Positions 8,680 through 17,414 of a DNA stretch of 59,129 nucleotides are shown one piece after another. A program made the position numbers and the translations under genes. Position 1 is the stretch's first letter, and every line of letters starts with the position of its first letter. The stretch spans positions 1 through 59,129 of the forward strand of contig DASPTU010000007.1 in assembly GCA_035623255.1 (NCBI GenBank), in the 5' to 3' direction. Under the pieces are notes generated by a model that was not told where the DNA came from, made no database searches, and saw nothing but the letters and a program-made list of their open reading frames with translations. The stretch comes from JAFAGX01 sp035623255. GTDB taxonomy: Bacteria; Acidobacteriota; Terriglobia; Terriglobales; Acidobacteriaceae.

Positions 8680-9924
8680 TTAATCGCTGTCGCAATCCAG
8701 TTGTTCCAACTGACCAAATGGTTTTGCCGGGATTCCGCCAGTAGCTAACTGAACGACGAAACGAGCGTTCACAGTCCACGTGTGACGCTCGAGCACAAGC
8801 TGTCGTGCCTGAGCACCGATCTGAGTGCGGAGCGCAGGATCTTCGACTAATCGTCGAAGCGCCTTTTCCAAGGCAGCATAGTCGGCGTGCGGAAACATGA
8901 TTCCCGTGACGTGGTTATCAATTACGTCGCGTATCGGCCCTAAGTCTGGGACCACGCAAGGTTTACCCATAGCCATGAACTCAAACAGGGCGATCGGCGA
9001 TCCGAAATCGTTGGAATTGGGAAGAACACAAATATCCATCGCATCGATGTACGCCGACACGTCATCGCGCGGCACTGGTCCTGGAAGAATAACGGCACTC
9101 TCCATTCCCAATCGGCGTACTGACTGTTTCAGGTTGTCCATCTCGGGACCGTCGCCCACGAGCAATACTTTTATCTCCGGATGCCGTTCGCGGATGTTCT
9201 TCACTACCTTGATCAATGCATCCAGGCGATCCCAAAGATAAAACAATCCCACGTGACCGATGACGATGGAGCCCTCGAGACCTAGGCTTGCCCGGACTGC
9301 TTGCCCGGCTCCTCGGCAGCGGAATCGATTCGGGTCAATGGCGTTAGGCAGGACTTGTACACACTGTTTATAGGCGCCACGCCGCTGAACTTCGTCCGCG
9401 AGGACACTAGACACGCAGAGAATGTGGTTCGCGTGCGAGAACACCCAACTGTCGATTGCGCGCGCGACACGCTCCATGATCAAGCCACGAGCTCGCTTGA
9501 ATCCCGAGAGCTCATTCACTTCCAGCACTACAGTTCGCCTTAACCACTTCCCCAGCAGCACACCCATGAACATGAAATAAGCGTGCCGTTCATAGAGAAC
9601 AGCGTCCGGTTGGCGCCATAGAGCCGGCAATAAACGAAATGGGACAAACAGATTGTAAAGAAGCTCGCAAACTTCAAATGCGAACTGCGGGCATTCACGA
9701 CTTATGTATTTCCAAATACGTTGAACACCGTGGGCGCGGTCCCCTTTTCGCAAGAATGGCATCATCCCGGCAAACTTGAGTGGATCAACGCCCGGGGGAG
9801 ATGAAACCGTCAGCTCATGCCCATCTGCTTTCAAGGCTTCCACCAGGCTGCGAATGTGCATGCCCTGAGAACTGCGGCCCATAGTGCGATGGTGGTAGAC
9901 GAATTGCACGGTCCAGAACCTCAA
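8680..9924 (-). CDS. Family 4-type (GT-B) glycosyltransferase
   Basis: GT-B glycosyltransferase of 414 residues. The N-terminal acceptor domain begins RFWTVQFVYHHRTMGRSSQG; the C-terminal nucleotide-sugar domain contains IVIGHVGLFYLWDRLDALI, VLLVGDGPEMDNL and GSPIALFEFMAMGKP, which carries the two spaced Glu residues of the EX7E-type motif. This is the Glycos_transf_1 arrangement. It lies in the distal part of the EPS locus with its stop directly before the fused oxidoreductase-epimerase. It probably adds one sugar to the undecaprenyl-linked repeat unit at the cytoplasmic face. Which sugar cannot be told. Confidence 0.9.
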   Translation of the reverse strand: MRFWTVQFVYHHRTMGRSSQGMHIRSLVEALKADGHELTVSSPPGVDPLKFAGMMPFLRKGDRAHGVQRIWKYISRECPQFAFEVCELLYNLFVPFRLLPALWRQPDAVLYERHAYFMFMGVLLGKWLRRTVVLEVNELSGFKRARGLIMERVARAIDSWVFSHANHILCVSSVLADEVQRRGAYKQCVQVLPNAIDPNRFRCRGAGQAVRASLGLEGSIVIGHVGLFYLWDRLDALIKVVKNIRERHPEIKVLLVGDGPEMDNLKQSVRRLGMESAVILPGPVPRDDVSAYIDAMDICVLPNSNDFGSPIALFEFMAMGKPCVVPDLGPIRDVIDNHVTGIMFPHADYAALEKALRRLVEDPALRTQIGAQARQLVLERHTWTVNARFVVQLATGGIPAKPFGQLEQLDCDSD

Positions 9925-9975
9925 AACTTCAGCGAAAACGTTGTGCTAGTCTGGCTGAATGAAGGGGAACAGCTT

Positions 9976-11133
9976 CTATCTGGAGTGCAACCTCTGGTTG
10001 GGACTCCGGCAATTGTATAGGTCCATGTAATCATTGAACATTCGTTCCGGCCTGAAATACTGTTCGTAACAGAGCTTGGCCAGCTGCCCAATTTGAGGAA
10101 GTTCCTGCCGCTGCGCGACTGCCTTACACAATGCCATTGCCATACCCTTAGGATCTGACGGTGGCACAAGTGTGATAGCTCCGGACAAACGCGCGATCTC
10201 GCCCATACCCCCAACATCAGTGACCACTGCCGGCAATCCAACCGACATTGCTTCCAACAACGATACGGGGAGACCCTCACTTACAGAGGAATTGACAAAG
10301 AGATCTGCCGCAACTATAAATGAGGAAATATCAGCCTGCTCACCGAAAAAGGTGACGCATTCATTCAGCCCCAGTCGGCCAGCGATCTCTCGCAGGGCGA
10401 ATTCAAGTGGTCCACCTCCGACTATCCATAGCTGAAGGTCAGAGCGAAGGTCCCGCGTGATTGCGAGGGCCTGCAATAGCGTGACATGATCCTTCAGCGG
10501 CACCAAGCGGCCGACGGACAGCAAAGTAAAGCCAGTTGTCGGTCGAGGGACAGCCCGAATATCCGAAGGACAAGCGCCATTGTAGATGTGGATGATCCTG
10601 TCGCGCGCTGCGAATGGGGCCGCCAGCAAATTCGTTCGCGTAGCCTGGCTGACTCCTACGATCCAATCACACCACCGTGACGCAAGGGCAAATTTCAGCT
10701 CGCGGCGCATCTGGTAAGGTGGCTTAACCAAGCCATGCCGGGTCACTATGACCGTCTTCACCCGAGCAAGACGTGCCGGAAGCGCGGCGATGATGGCCGA
10801 TGTGGCATTGTGGCAATGCACGACGTCGGGGCGAGAGCGCCGAAACCATTTGTACAGGCAGCGCGCCAGATGAAGAAAGGTGGAAGGGTGGTGGAGAATT
10901 ACCTCAAAGCCTTCGGACCGCAGCTCCTCACCTAGCACGCCAAGTTGATAAAGGCAGTGGACTGAGGCCGTATGACCTCGCTCGCGTTGCAATCGGCACA
11001 GCGTGGCCGTCAGCTTTTCCGACCCGCCCATTTCCATGCTGTCACCGACATGCGCGATATTCAGTGCAGACTCCCGCTCAGCTTGTGCCGAAGCGGTAAT
11101 CATGGAGCTTGCTAGATTCATGATGCTATCCAC
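9976..11133 (-). CDS. Family 4-type (GT-B) glycosyltransferase
   Basis: GT-B glycosyltransferase of 385 residues with the acceptor domain starting at LNIAHVGDSMEMGGSEK (about residue 24) and a typical GGSEK loop. The donor domain shows GFTLLSVGRLVPLKDHVTLL, LWIVGGGPLEFALREI and SEGLPVSLLEAMSVGLP, the EX7E motif of family 4 enzymes. The first 20 residues are not conserved-looking and the true start may be one of the internal Met codons (residues 5 or 11). It sits between the flippase gene and the next glycosyltransferase on the same strand. Role inferred: one of the sugar-adding steps for the EPS repeat unit. Confidence 0.9.
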   Translation of the reverse strand: MDSIMNLASSMITASAQAERESALNIAHVGDSMEMGGSEKLTATLCRLQRERGHTASVHCLYQLGVLGEELRSEGFEVILHHPSTFLHLARCLYKWFRRSRPDVVHCHNATSAIIAALPARLARVKTVIVTRHGLVKPPYQMRRELKFALASRWCDWIVGVSQATRTNLLAAPFAARDRIIHIYNGACPSDIRAVPRPTTGFTLLSVGRLVPLKDHVTLLQALAITRDLRSDLQLWIVGGGPLEFALREIAGRLGLNECVTFFGEQADISSFIVAADLFVNSSVSEGLPVSLLEAMSVGLPAVVTDVGGMGEIARLSGAITLVPPSDPKGMAMALCKAVAQRQELPQIGQLAKLCYEQYFRPERMFNDYMDLYNCRSPNQRLHSR

Positions 11134-11154
11134 GAGAACCTATGTGCTTGTAAC

Positions 11155-12735
11155 TCATCTTGAAACCTCCGCAACGGTCGCTTTAGGAACCAGAAAATCC
11201 ACCAACCGGGCAAATGGAGTACCGACTGGTGTGGGAAGCAACGAGGAGAGTACGAGCAGCCGCTGTCGATCATCCTTCTGCAACACCATGAACATGCGGC
11301 TAGTGACTACGAAGACGATCACACCTGCGGGCACCGCAATGCTCAATTGCAAGATGACGCTGAGAGGCAGCGCTACAATTCCGAGTACTACGATCGCCAT
11401 GGCAAGCGTCGCGCCAACAAGCCTACGAAGAGCAGGCATATCGAGCCGGACGGGATAGCGAACGAGGACACGCCCCCAAATGGCAAAAGCCGCGAACGTC
11501 TGTGCAATGCCATTCGCCCAGGCTGCACCAATTGCACCCTGGCCTGGAATCAACGCAAGGTCGAGCGATACGTTGCTTGCTGCCGCTATACAGCTCCATT
11601 TGAGGATGAATCGTAGGTCTTCAGCGGAGTACAGCAAAGTCAGAGCGGGCGTCAGCACCGCCTTTGGAATGCTCAGAAGTGCGACCACCACAAAAACTGG
11701 TATCGCGGGCAGGTATTGGGGCCCATACAGTACCCGTACAAAAGGACCAGCAATGCAAGCGAGCCCAATCAACATCGGGAGCGCTCCCAGAAGGACGTAG
11801 GTAGATGCCTGCGAGGTCGACTTGAACAGCCGATCCTTGTCGCGCCCGTACTCGGCCATTTGAGTGGCCGCCAGTGCATTGGCAAATGTCTGGGGTACTC
11901 GCATGACCCGGTCCGCCACGCTGAAGCAAACAGAGAAGAAAGCAAGTTGACGAATATCAGATTGCAGCAATTTTAAGAAAATGATGTCAGACCGGTCCCA
12001 AATCACGATCTGCAAAATCATGAGCCACGTACTTAGACCGGAGAAGGAAAACATTCGTTGACGAACTTCCGGTGGCAGGGGGATTGGCGGTACTGTTTTC
12101 ATCGACTTAAGCACCGGAATGATCTTTACAACCAGTTCTGTGGAGCGATACAGCAGTACGCTCGCGGCAATACCCACCAGGTTCCATCCGGACAGGAGAC
12201 TTACCGCTACGGCAATCACATAGACGACTGTTCCAGCCAAGGCGCCCCGGGTATTGAGTGCTGCGTCTTCGGCCGCAGAGTTTGCCTGCGAAGGTACGAA
12301 CGTAAGCATGTTGGGCACCATGCTCAAAACCAACAACAGGGAACAGGACCGATACGCAGGGTCAACGATGGCGAAAACGACAATCACCCCAAGCGATGCC
12401 AGCACGAATGCAATCACTAGCTGGGCCCAGAAGTTGTAGAAGAATACGGCGCGCGCAAGCTCCTTTCGGCCGCCACCAAGAAATTCGCCCATGTACTTGA
12501 ACGTGGTCAGCGGGATACCTAAGGAACCCACCGAGCATGTGATGGACGTCAGCCAAAACACGAGATTAAAATATCCGAGGCGCGTCGGCCCTATAACCTG
12601 CGCAATGACTACGGTCGTCAATAACGTGCAAACCAGAGTAATCACTACTTCCAGGCCCATGAAGATGAAATTGCGGCCCACTACTCTGGCGCTACGGGAC
12701 GTCGCTATTGGTGAGGGGACGGTCAAAGTTGTCAA
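11155..12735 (-). CDS. Wzx-type polysaccharide flippase
   Basis: Polytopic membrane protein of 526 residues with about 12-14 hydrophobic segments evenly spread. GRNFIFMGLEVVITLVCTLL near residue 20 begins the first segment, and VIGPTRLGYFNLVFWLTS is the characteristic loop of the polysaccharide-export (MATE/MOP) flippases, where xGxxxxGxxxL-type sequence follows helix 1. Such proteins move undecaprenyl-linked repeat units across the inner membrane. In the same locus are a Wzy-type polymerase, a Wzz-type regulator and a Wza-type export protein, so a Wzx/Wzy-dependent pathway is consistent. The 192-base gap upstream of it (12736-12927) shows no clear element. Confidence 0.88.
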   Translation of the reverse strand: MTTLTVPSPIATSRSARVVGRNFIFMGLEVVITLVCTLLTTVVIAQVIGPTRLGYFNLVFWLTSITCSVGSLGIPLTTFKYMGEFLGGGRKELARAVFFYNFWAQLVIAFVLASLGVIVVFAIVDPAYRSCSLLLVLSMVPNMLTFVPSQANSAAEDAALNTRGALAGTVVYVIAVAVSLLSGWNLVGIAASVLLYRSTELVVKIIPVLKSMKTVPPIPLPPEVRQRMFSFSGLSTWLMILQIVIWDRSDIIFLKLLQSDIRQLAFFSVCFSVADRVMRVPQTFANALAATQMAEYGRDKDRLFKSTSQASTYVLLGALPMLIGLACIAGPFVRVLYGPQYLPAIPVFVVVALLSIPKAVLTPALTLLYSAEDLRFILKWSCIAAASNVSLDLALIPGQGAIGAAWANGIAQTFAAFAIWGRVLVRYPVRLDMPALRRLVGATLAMAIVVLGIVALPLSVILQLSIAVPAGVIVFVVTSRMFMVLQKDDRQRLLVLSSLLPTPVGTPFARLVDFLVPKATVAEVSR

Positions 12736-12927
12736 AGCAATGCTTGAATTTCGCCAGCTCCATCAAAATGCGCGGAATCTAGAAGCGAGCGGTACATCCT
12801 GGGGACTAAGCTAGCTGGAGCAAATCAGGTCTGAGGCGCTAATTTTGAGAAATGACTTTTCCGCTTTGAGCAAGCGCCGCTAGAGCATGCAGTCGCATCC
12901 AGTTGCGAAACCAGGCGAGCGGCCAGA

Positions 12928-13872
12928 CTAGGTCCACGCGATAACATTAAGGTTTCTCTTCTGCCCCTCCGTAATCAGAGCAGACGATATCAATGGGGAT
13001 TCCGCAGTCTCGGCAATTTCAAATTTAAAATGTCTCAAGGACTGGAGGAATCTTAGGCATTCCACCGGGTCTCGCTTGGTGCGCCTTGCGACTCGCGGAT
13101 TGGCTTCCACAGCAATAACACAATTTCTTGCTGATGTAATAGTTTCTGCAGCGCCCCTGAGTGCCTCTAGTTCGCCGCCCTCCACATCAACCTTGATTGC
13201 AATGTCGCCGCCTCGAACAGCGCAACTATCGATCGTTACGACTTCAAGAGCGCCATCCCCAAGAACTAAATAGCGAGCATGATCAGAGTTGTCATAATCC
13301 GGAACCTCCAGACGGCCGGTGCTCTTGCAACAACCCACTGCCTTGGTGATCGCTTCCGACGGAATCAGCAATTGGAGTAAGTTACGTTTCATGAATTGCG
13401 CTACATCCGGGTTTGGTTCGAAGGCCATGACTCGAGTGACGCGGGATGTTTGCGAGCAGACGAGCGCTGAGAAGGTTCCAATGTCAGCTCCGCAGTCGAA
13501 TAAAACGACGTCAGATAAGGGTTCCAGCAAGCGACAAAAGGAATGAACCAGTCGTCTTTCGTACTGATCAACATCATGTCGATCCCAACATGTGTCGGCT
13601 CGGAATAGCGGCACGCTGAAGTTCACGCCTCGGCCCAGCGGATATTGGACGATCACATTGAGGAGCCCCAATCTTTCAACGATTCCCACAAGTCGGTCAC
13701 CGCCCCGGATGCGCCAGCGGATCATAGTTTTTGCCAATCTTAATAGCAGGGGGGCTTTAGTAGTGATTCTCAAAACAGGAGTCTTATTCTTAGTTAAGAG
13801 CGGTGCGGTTGAGAACGGCACAACCCCTGAGTGCAGCTGGCTCGAAGCGCGCGCAAAGAGAAAGGGTTTCAT
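12928..13872 (-). CDS. FkbM family methyltransferase
   Basis: Protein of 314 residues. The central DCGADIGTFSALVCSQ is the SAM-binding motif I of FkbM-family methyltransferases (normally DxGANxGxFS), followed by VMAFEPNPDVAQFMKRNL, the family's EPxP segment. The later IAIKVDVEGGELEALRGA is the diagnostic KxDVEGxE motif. FkbM enzymes O-methylate sugars or polyketides, so here a methyl group on an EPS sugar is likely. The first 60 residues are basic and poorly conserved, so the start could be further in. It lies between the deacetylase fusion and the flippase gene. Confidence 0.88.
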   Translation of the reverse strand: MKPFLFARASSQLHSGVVPFSTAPLLTKNKTPVLRITTKAPLLLRLAKTMIRWRIRGGDRLVGIVERLGLLNVIVQYPLGRGVNFSVPLFRADTCWDRHDVDQYERRLVHSFCRLLEPLSDVVLFDCGADIGTFSALVCSQTSRVTRVMAFEPNPDVAQFMKRNLLQLLIPSEAITKAVGCCKSTGRLEVPDYDNSDHARYLVLGDGALEVVTIDSCAVRGGDIAIKVDVEGGELEALRGAAETITSARNCVIAVEANPRVARRTKRDPVECLRFLQSLRHFKFEIAETAESPLISSALITEGQKRNLNVIAWT

Positions 13873-13918
13873 CTGAATCGCATGGAAGAAACTGTAGAGA
13901 TTTCGGCGCCCCTAAAAC

Positions 13919-15199
13919 CTAGTGCCGAATAAGCTCGGAAATAGTGACGGCCTCTCGACCCTGGTCTAGTGCGGCGTCGATTACATAGGGCAAGGCTCTT
14001 AGTGAGGCCTCATTAACACCATGATAGAGAATGATATCTCCAGAAGAAAAGAAGGTTCGATCCAATTGTGCTTCCACTTCCCCCACCGAAGCACGATAAT
14101 CCTTCAAGTCGATGTTCCACATCACCACATGCTGCCCAGCCGCCCAAGCCGGGATGAGGCTGCGCAGTGACAGCTTGCCGTGGGGAGGGCGGAACAACTT
14201 GCATTCCTGACCCAAGATACGGTCCAAGACCCATTGGGTCATATTGATCTCCCGGATCGCGCCTTCCCAGGAAAGCTGATGGAAATACGGATGGCTATAG
14301 GAGTGGCTGCCTACTTCGTGCCCTTCCTCCTTCATCCGCGCCACGATCTTCGGATACTGCTCGGCGGCTCCCCCCACTACAAAAAATGTAGCCTTCACTC
14401 CGCGATCCCGAAGGATGTTCAGTATTCGCGGGGTATAGGCTGGATCCGGGCCGTCATCGATCGTCAGAGCAATCTGCGCCGTGTGCCTGTTCCCGTGCTC
14501 CAGCAATTGTTTGCTGGGCATGATGCCAAACAGGGCTTTCTTAATCAGCGCGCGCCCTTTCGACGCAGGCATGTTCCTGGTGGTCGGACCATCCTCACGC
14601 CACAAGTAACTATGGCTGTAGTACTTCGAGATAGTCTCGTCCTTGGCAAAAAACGCTCTTTGCTTAGGCTGCTCAGCCAGCCGCAGCAACGCTTCCTGTA
14701 ACCCGTACTTATCGCCAGGATGAATAAAAACTACCGTCCGCTGATTCTGGAGGGCTTCTGGAACGCGGACAGCCGTCGTAATAATTGGGATGCGCAAAGA
14801 CCGGGCCTGCAGCACTAACAGCGGTACCCCATACTGGAGCGAAACCAACACATCGCATCCCTCAAGTAATTCACGCGTGGGCAATTCGTTAGGCACCCAG
14901 CGAACGTCCGCGGGTAGCGCCTGAAGTGACGCCACACCATCGAGTTGATGAGCATCGTGTTCTGCAAATATGATCAACTTGCAGGGTCGCCCAGTCTTCG
15001 ACAAAGACCAGAATGCTGCGAGCAGAGGTTCTAAGCTGCCATAGGAGTTCTGGGCCAGTGTAGCGCCTACGGCAAACTCCTCCGAATTGCGAGGCTGTGT
15101 AGAATTGGAAGGGTACATTCTTCCTCTCTGACGGAGTTGAAGTGTGTGAGTCCGAAGAGGCGGCAACTCTGCTTGCTTCTGCGCCTGTTCTTGGACCAC
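13919..15199 (-). CDS. Glycosyltransferase-like domain fused to a polysaccharide deacetylase
   Basis: Protein of 426 residues in two parts. Residues about 40-185 look like only the C-terminal donor half of a GT-B glycosyltransferase (VGATLAQNSYGSLEPLLAAF, GCDVLVSLQYGVPLLVLQA). Residues about 242-426 are a complete NodB-type deacetylase: TIDDGPD with Asp248/Asp249, HEVGSHSYSHP with metal ligands His299 and His303, FRPPHGK, and a terminal LYHG motif. NodB enzymes remove N-acetyl groups from amino sugars. No signal peptide is visible, which is unusual for a deacetylase acting on exported polymer. The GTG start at 15199 shares its G with the upstream TAG (TAGTG), implying translational coupling. 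Confidence 0.82.
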   Translation of the reverse strand: MVQEQAQKQAELPPLRTHTLQLRQRGRMYPSNSTQPRNSEEFAVGATLAQNSYGSLEPLLAAFWSLSKTGRPCKLIIFAEHDAHQLDGVASLQALPADVRWVPNELPTRELLEGCDVLVSLQYGVPLLVLQARSLRIPIITTAVRVPEALQNQRTVVFIHPGDKYGLQEALLRLAEQPKQRAFFAKDETISKYYSHSYLWREDGPTTRNMPASKGRALIKKALFGIMPSKQLLEHGNRHTAQIALTIDDGPDPAYTPRILNILRDRGVKATFFVVGGAAEQYPKIVARMKEEGHEVGSHSYSHPYFHQLSWEGAIREINMTQWVLDRILGQECKLFRPPHGKLSLRSLIPAWAAGQHVVMWNIDLKDYRASVGEVEAQLDRTFFSSGDIILYHGVNEASLRALPYVIDAALDQGREAVTISELIRH

Positions 15200-16308
15200 T
15201 ACCCCAACGGCTCCGGGGCTACGAGATCATTAGACCTAGCTTTCGCTTGAGCAGGCTTCGTCGCTAGGATCGGCGGAACTGAGCTTTTCACGCTAGCCGC
15301 GCTCAACCCGGCTCTGAACGCTGCAAACGTCCGTTTCAAACCATCTGCCGTCGTCACTAGCTGCCTCCAACCGATGGAACGTAGCTTGGAATTGTCGAAG
15401 CGATTTCCGCCCCACAGACTTGCTGCCTTGTACGGTGTAAGGATTGCCGGCAACTGGCCTTTTGAATAGCGGTGATATTTTGCTGCCATGAATGAAAGCA
15501 ATTGCACCCCAAAGTAAGGCAAGGAAATGGATCGGATCTTAGCGACACCCTTCTCGTAGGATCTCAAGTATTGGCGACAAGTCAGCAAGTCTTCATCATG
15601 GACGTTGAACACTTGGCCGGCAGTGCTCGGATGCTTGCCGGCAACCACAAGGGCTTCGGCGCAATTCTCGACATAGCTCAAAGGAAGCAAGTTGTTCCCA
15701 CCGAAATGCAACAGCCACTTGCCCACCCTCAACCCAACGCGGTTGGAAAAATGACTGCCGCCAGGACCATAGATAACGCCCGGACGCAGGACCACTAGTT
15801 CGAAGCTGTTTCGCCGCTGATATTCCCAGAACAACTGTTCTTGGCGCAGCTTGGAATACGAATAATGATCACGCCACTCCGGATGGGGTTCGAGCGCAGA
15901 CTGTTCATTCACCAGCGCCCCTCGGGCGAGTCCAGCCACTCCGTAGACACCGAATGAGCTCACCAGAACGATACGCATCGGCTTCCGCGCCGCAACGGCT
16001 TCAAGGAGATTTCTGGAAGCTACAACAGAATCAAGGAATAGATCTGCGGCAGTCCCCTTCTTTCCAGCGGCGAGATGGAAAATGAGCTGCACATCATCCG
16101 CCGCTCGTGCGGCGTCTTCTCGGTACCTCAAGTTCCCTACGCAATACTCCATAGAAATGTGCGCATGTCGCTGTAAAAACCCATCCAGCTTGGGAATCTC
16201 TGCACATCTGCGCACATTGCAACGTATGTCGGTGAAGCCATGGACGATGAGACGCTCGATCAGTGCCGTCCCCAGAAAACCGCCGGCGCCTGTAACCAGC
16301 ACCCTCAT
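15199..16308 (-). CDS. NAD-dependent epimerase/dehydratase (extended SDR)
   Basis: Extended short-chain dehydrogenase/reductase of 369 residues. MRVLVTGAGGFLGTALIERL holds the GxxGxxG cofactor loop at the very N-terminus, supporting the start. LIFHLAAGKKG, IVLVSSFGVYG and HYSYSKLRQE (Tyr-x-x-x-Lys) are the catalytic strand motifs, and VVLRPGVIYGPGG is the substrate loop. It should act on a nucleotide sugar or lipid-linked sugar. Its ATG overlaps the stop of the oxidoreductase gene by four bases (ATGA), so the two are coupled. The same domain pair occurs fused at 6556-8661. Confidence 0.9.
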   Translation of the reverse strand: MRVLVTGAGGFLGTALIERLIVHGFTDIRCNVRRCAEIPKLDGFLQRHAHISMEYCVGNLRYREDAARAADDVQLIFHLAAGKKGTAADLFLDSVVASRNLLEAVAARKPMRIVLVSSFGVYGVAGLARGALVNEQSALEPHPEWRDHYSYSKLRQEQLFWEYQRRNSFELVVLRPGVIYGPGGSHFSNRVGLRVGKWLLHFGGNNLLPLSYVENCAEALVVAGKHPSTAGQVFNVHDEDLLTCRQYLRSYEKGVAKIRSISLPYFGVQLLSFMAAKYHRYSKGQLPAILTPYKAASLWGGNRFDNSKLRSIGWRQLVTTADGLKRTFAAFRAGLSAASVKSSVPPILATKPAQAKARSNDLVAPEPLG

Positions 16309-17384
16309 GCTGGCGCCTTCGGATAAACCTGAGTAAAGATTTCATCCATAATCTGCGATACGCGCAATATCTCCTCATACGGGATCGGCACTGGAGTGTC
16401 GTGCAAGATGCTCTCGTAAAACAGCGACAGCAGCCGGTTCATTCCCGCAAAAAACTGAAAACGCGACCCAGCAAACTCGCGCGCATTGTGCGTCGCCTGT
16501 GTTAGAGACTGCAAGCTGGACTTAAACGAGGGCAACAAACGACCCAATGCACCAGGAATTGTCTGTTTTTCCTCGACTAACATGCTCCGGAGCGCGAAAT
16601 CAATATGTGCTGTATTTTTGGTGCCGTACACGCGCATAAAATGGCTCACGGGCTGAGCAGTCGAACAGAAAGTAACGTACGCGGACATGCCGCCGACAAG
16701 GATCATCACTCGAAGTTCGTCGAGAATGTCATCCGTACGGTCGTTATTCATCTTCTGCCGGCGGTACCCACGGGCGATGATTTCCATGGGTCCATCGGGA
16801 AGAAAGGGCGTAATTTTATTGATCGCGTGATCGACAACATTCTGAAACAATCTGCCAGGCAATTGGTGGACCCAGTGACGATCATCGGAAAACAACGCCC
16901 GGCCAAATTCGCCTGCCAAGTCGTATCCGTAATAACTCTCGACGTGCACTGGGTCTCCTAAGTTCCCTCTTGCAACGAACTCCTTAAGAGCGAGAGCAGG
17001 CGTTTCGAAGTTGTACCAGTAGTTGATCGTCATCTTCCGATTGGCTCGGTCCAGGCACTCGATCAGGCGTCGCCCATCAGTCGCGTTCAACGCCAGCGGC
17101 TTCTCGATAAAAACGTGGCAACCTGCCTCAGCTGATTTCTGCGCCAGCGCCAAATGACTGTGCGGAGGACTAGCGATATGAATTACATCGAGTCTGTGGT
17201 CGGAGAGCATGCGGTCGAAATCCGTATACCAATACGGAACGGAGAAGCGCAGTGCCAACTGCTCAGCTAGAATCGGCTCCAGATCGCAGATCGCCAATAC
17301 ACGTGGGCCCCCGAGCTCTTGGATCTCTGCCACGTGCCGGTCAGCAATTTTCCCGCAGCCAACTATGCCAATCTTAAGTCCCAT
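16305..17384 (-). CDS. Gfo/Idh/MocA family oxidoreductase
   Basis: Oxidoreductase of 359 residues. LKIGIVGCGKIADRHVAEI is the N-terminal NAD(P)-binding motif, LDVIHIASPPHSHLALA the second strand, and HVFIEKPLALNATDGRRL the family EKP signature with the conserved Lys. The remainder is the alpha/beta substrate domain. Members oxidise or reduce sugar hydroxyls, often as the first step of nucleotide-sugar remodelling. It is followed, with a four-base overlap, by an epimerase of the type fused to its homologue at 6556-8661, which argues that both pairs run analogous two-step reactions. The substrate is unknown. Confidence 0.9.
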   Translation of the reverse strand: MGLKIGIVGCGKIADRHVAEIQELGGPRVLAICDLEPILAEQLALRFSVPYWYTDFDRMLSDHRLDVIHIASPPHSHLALAQKSAEAGCHVFIEKPLALNATDGRRLIECLDRANRKMTINYWYNFETPALALKEFVARGNLGDPVHVESYYGYDLAGEFGRALFSDDRHWVHQLPGRLFQNVVDHAINKITPFLPDGPMEIIARGYRRQKMNNDRTDDILDELRVMILVGGMSAYVTFCSTAQPVSHFMRVYGTKNTAHIDFALRSMLVEEKQTIPGALGRLLPSFKSSLQSLTQATHNAREFAGSRFQFFAGMNRLLSLFYESILHDTPVPIPYEEILRVSQIMDEIFTQVYPKAPA

Positions 17385-17414
17385 TTACTCCCGTTACCTA
17401 AGCCAGCCCGTACT

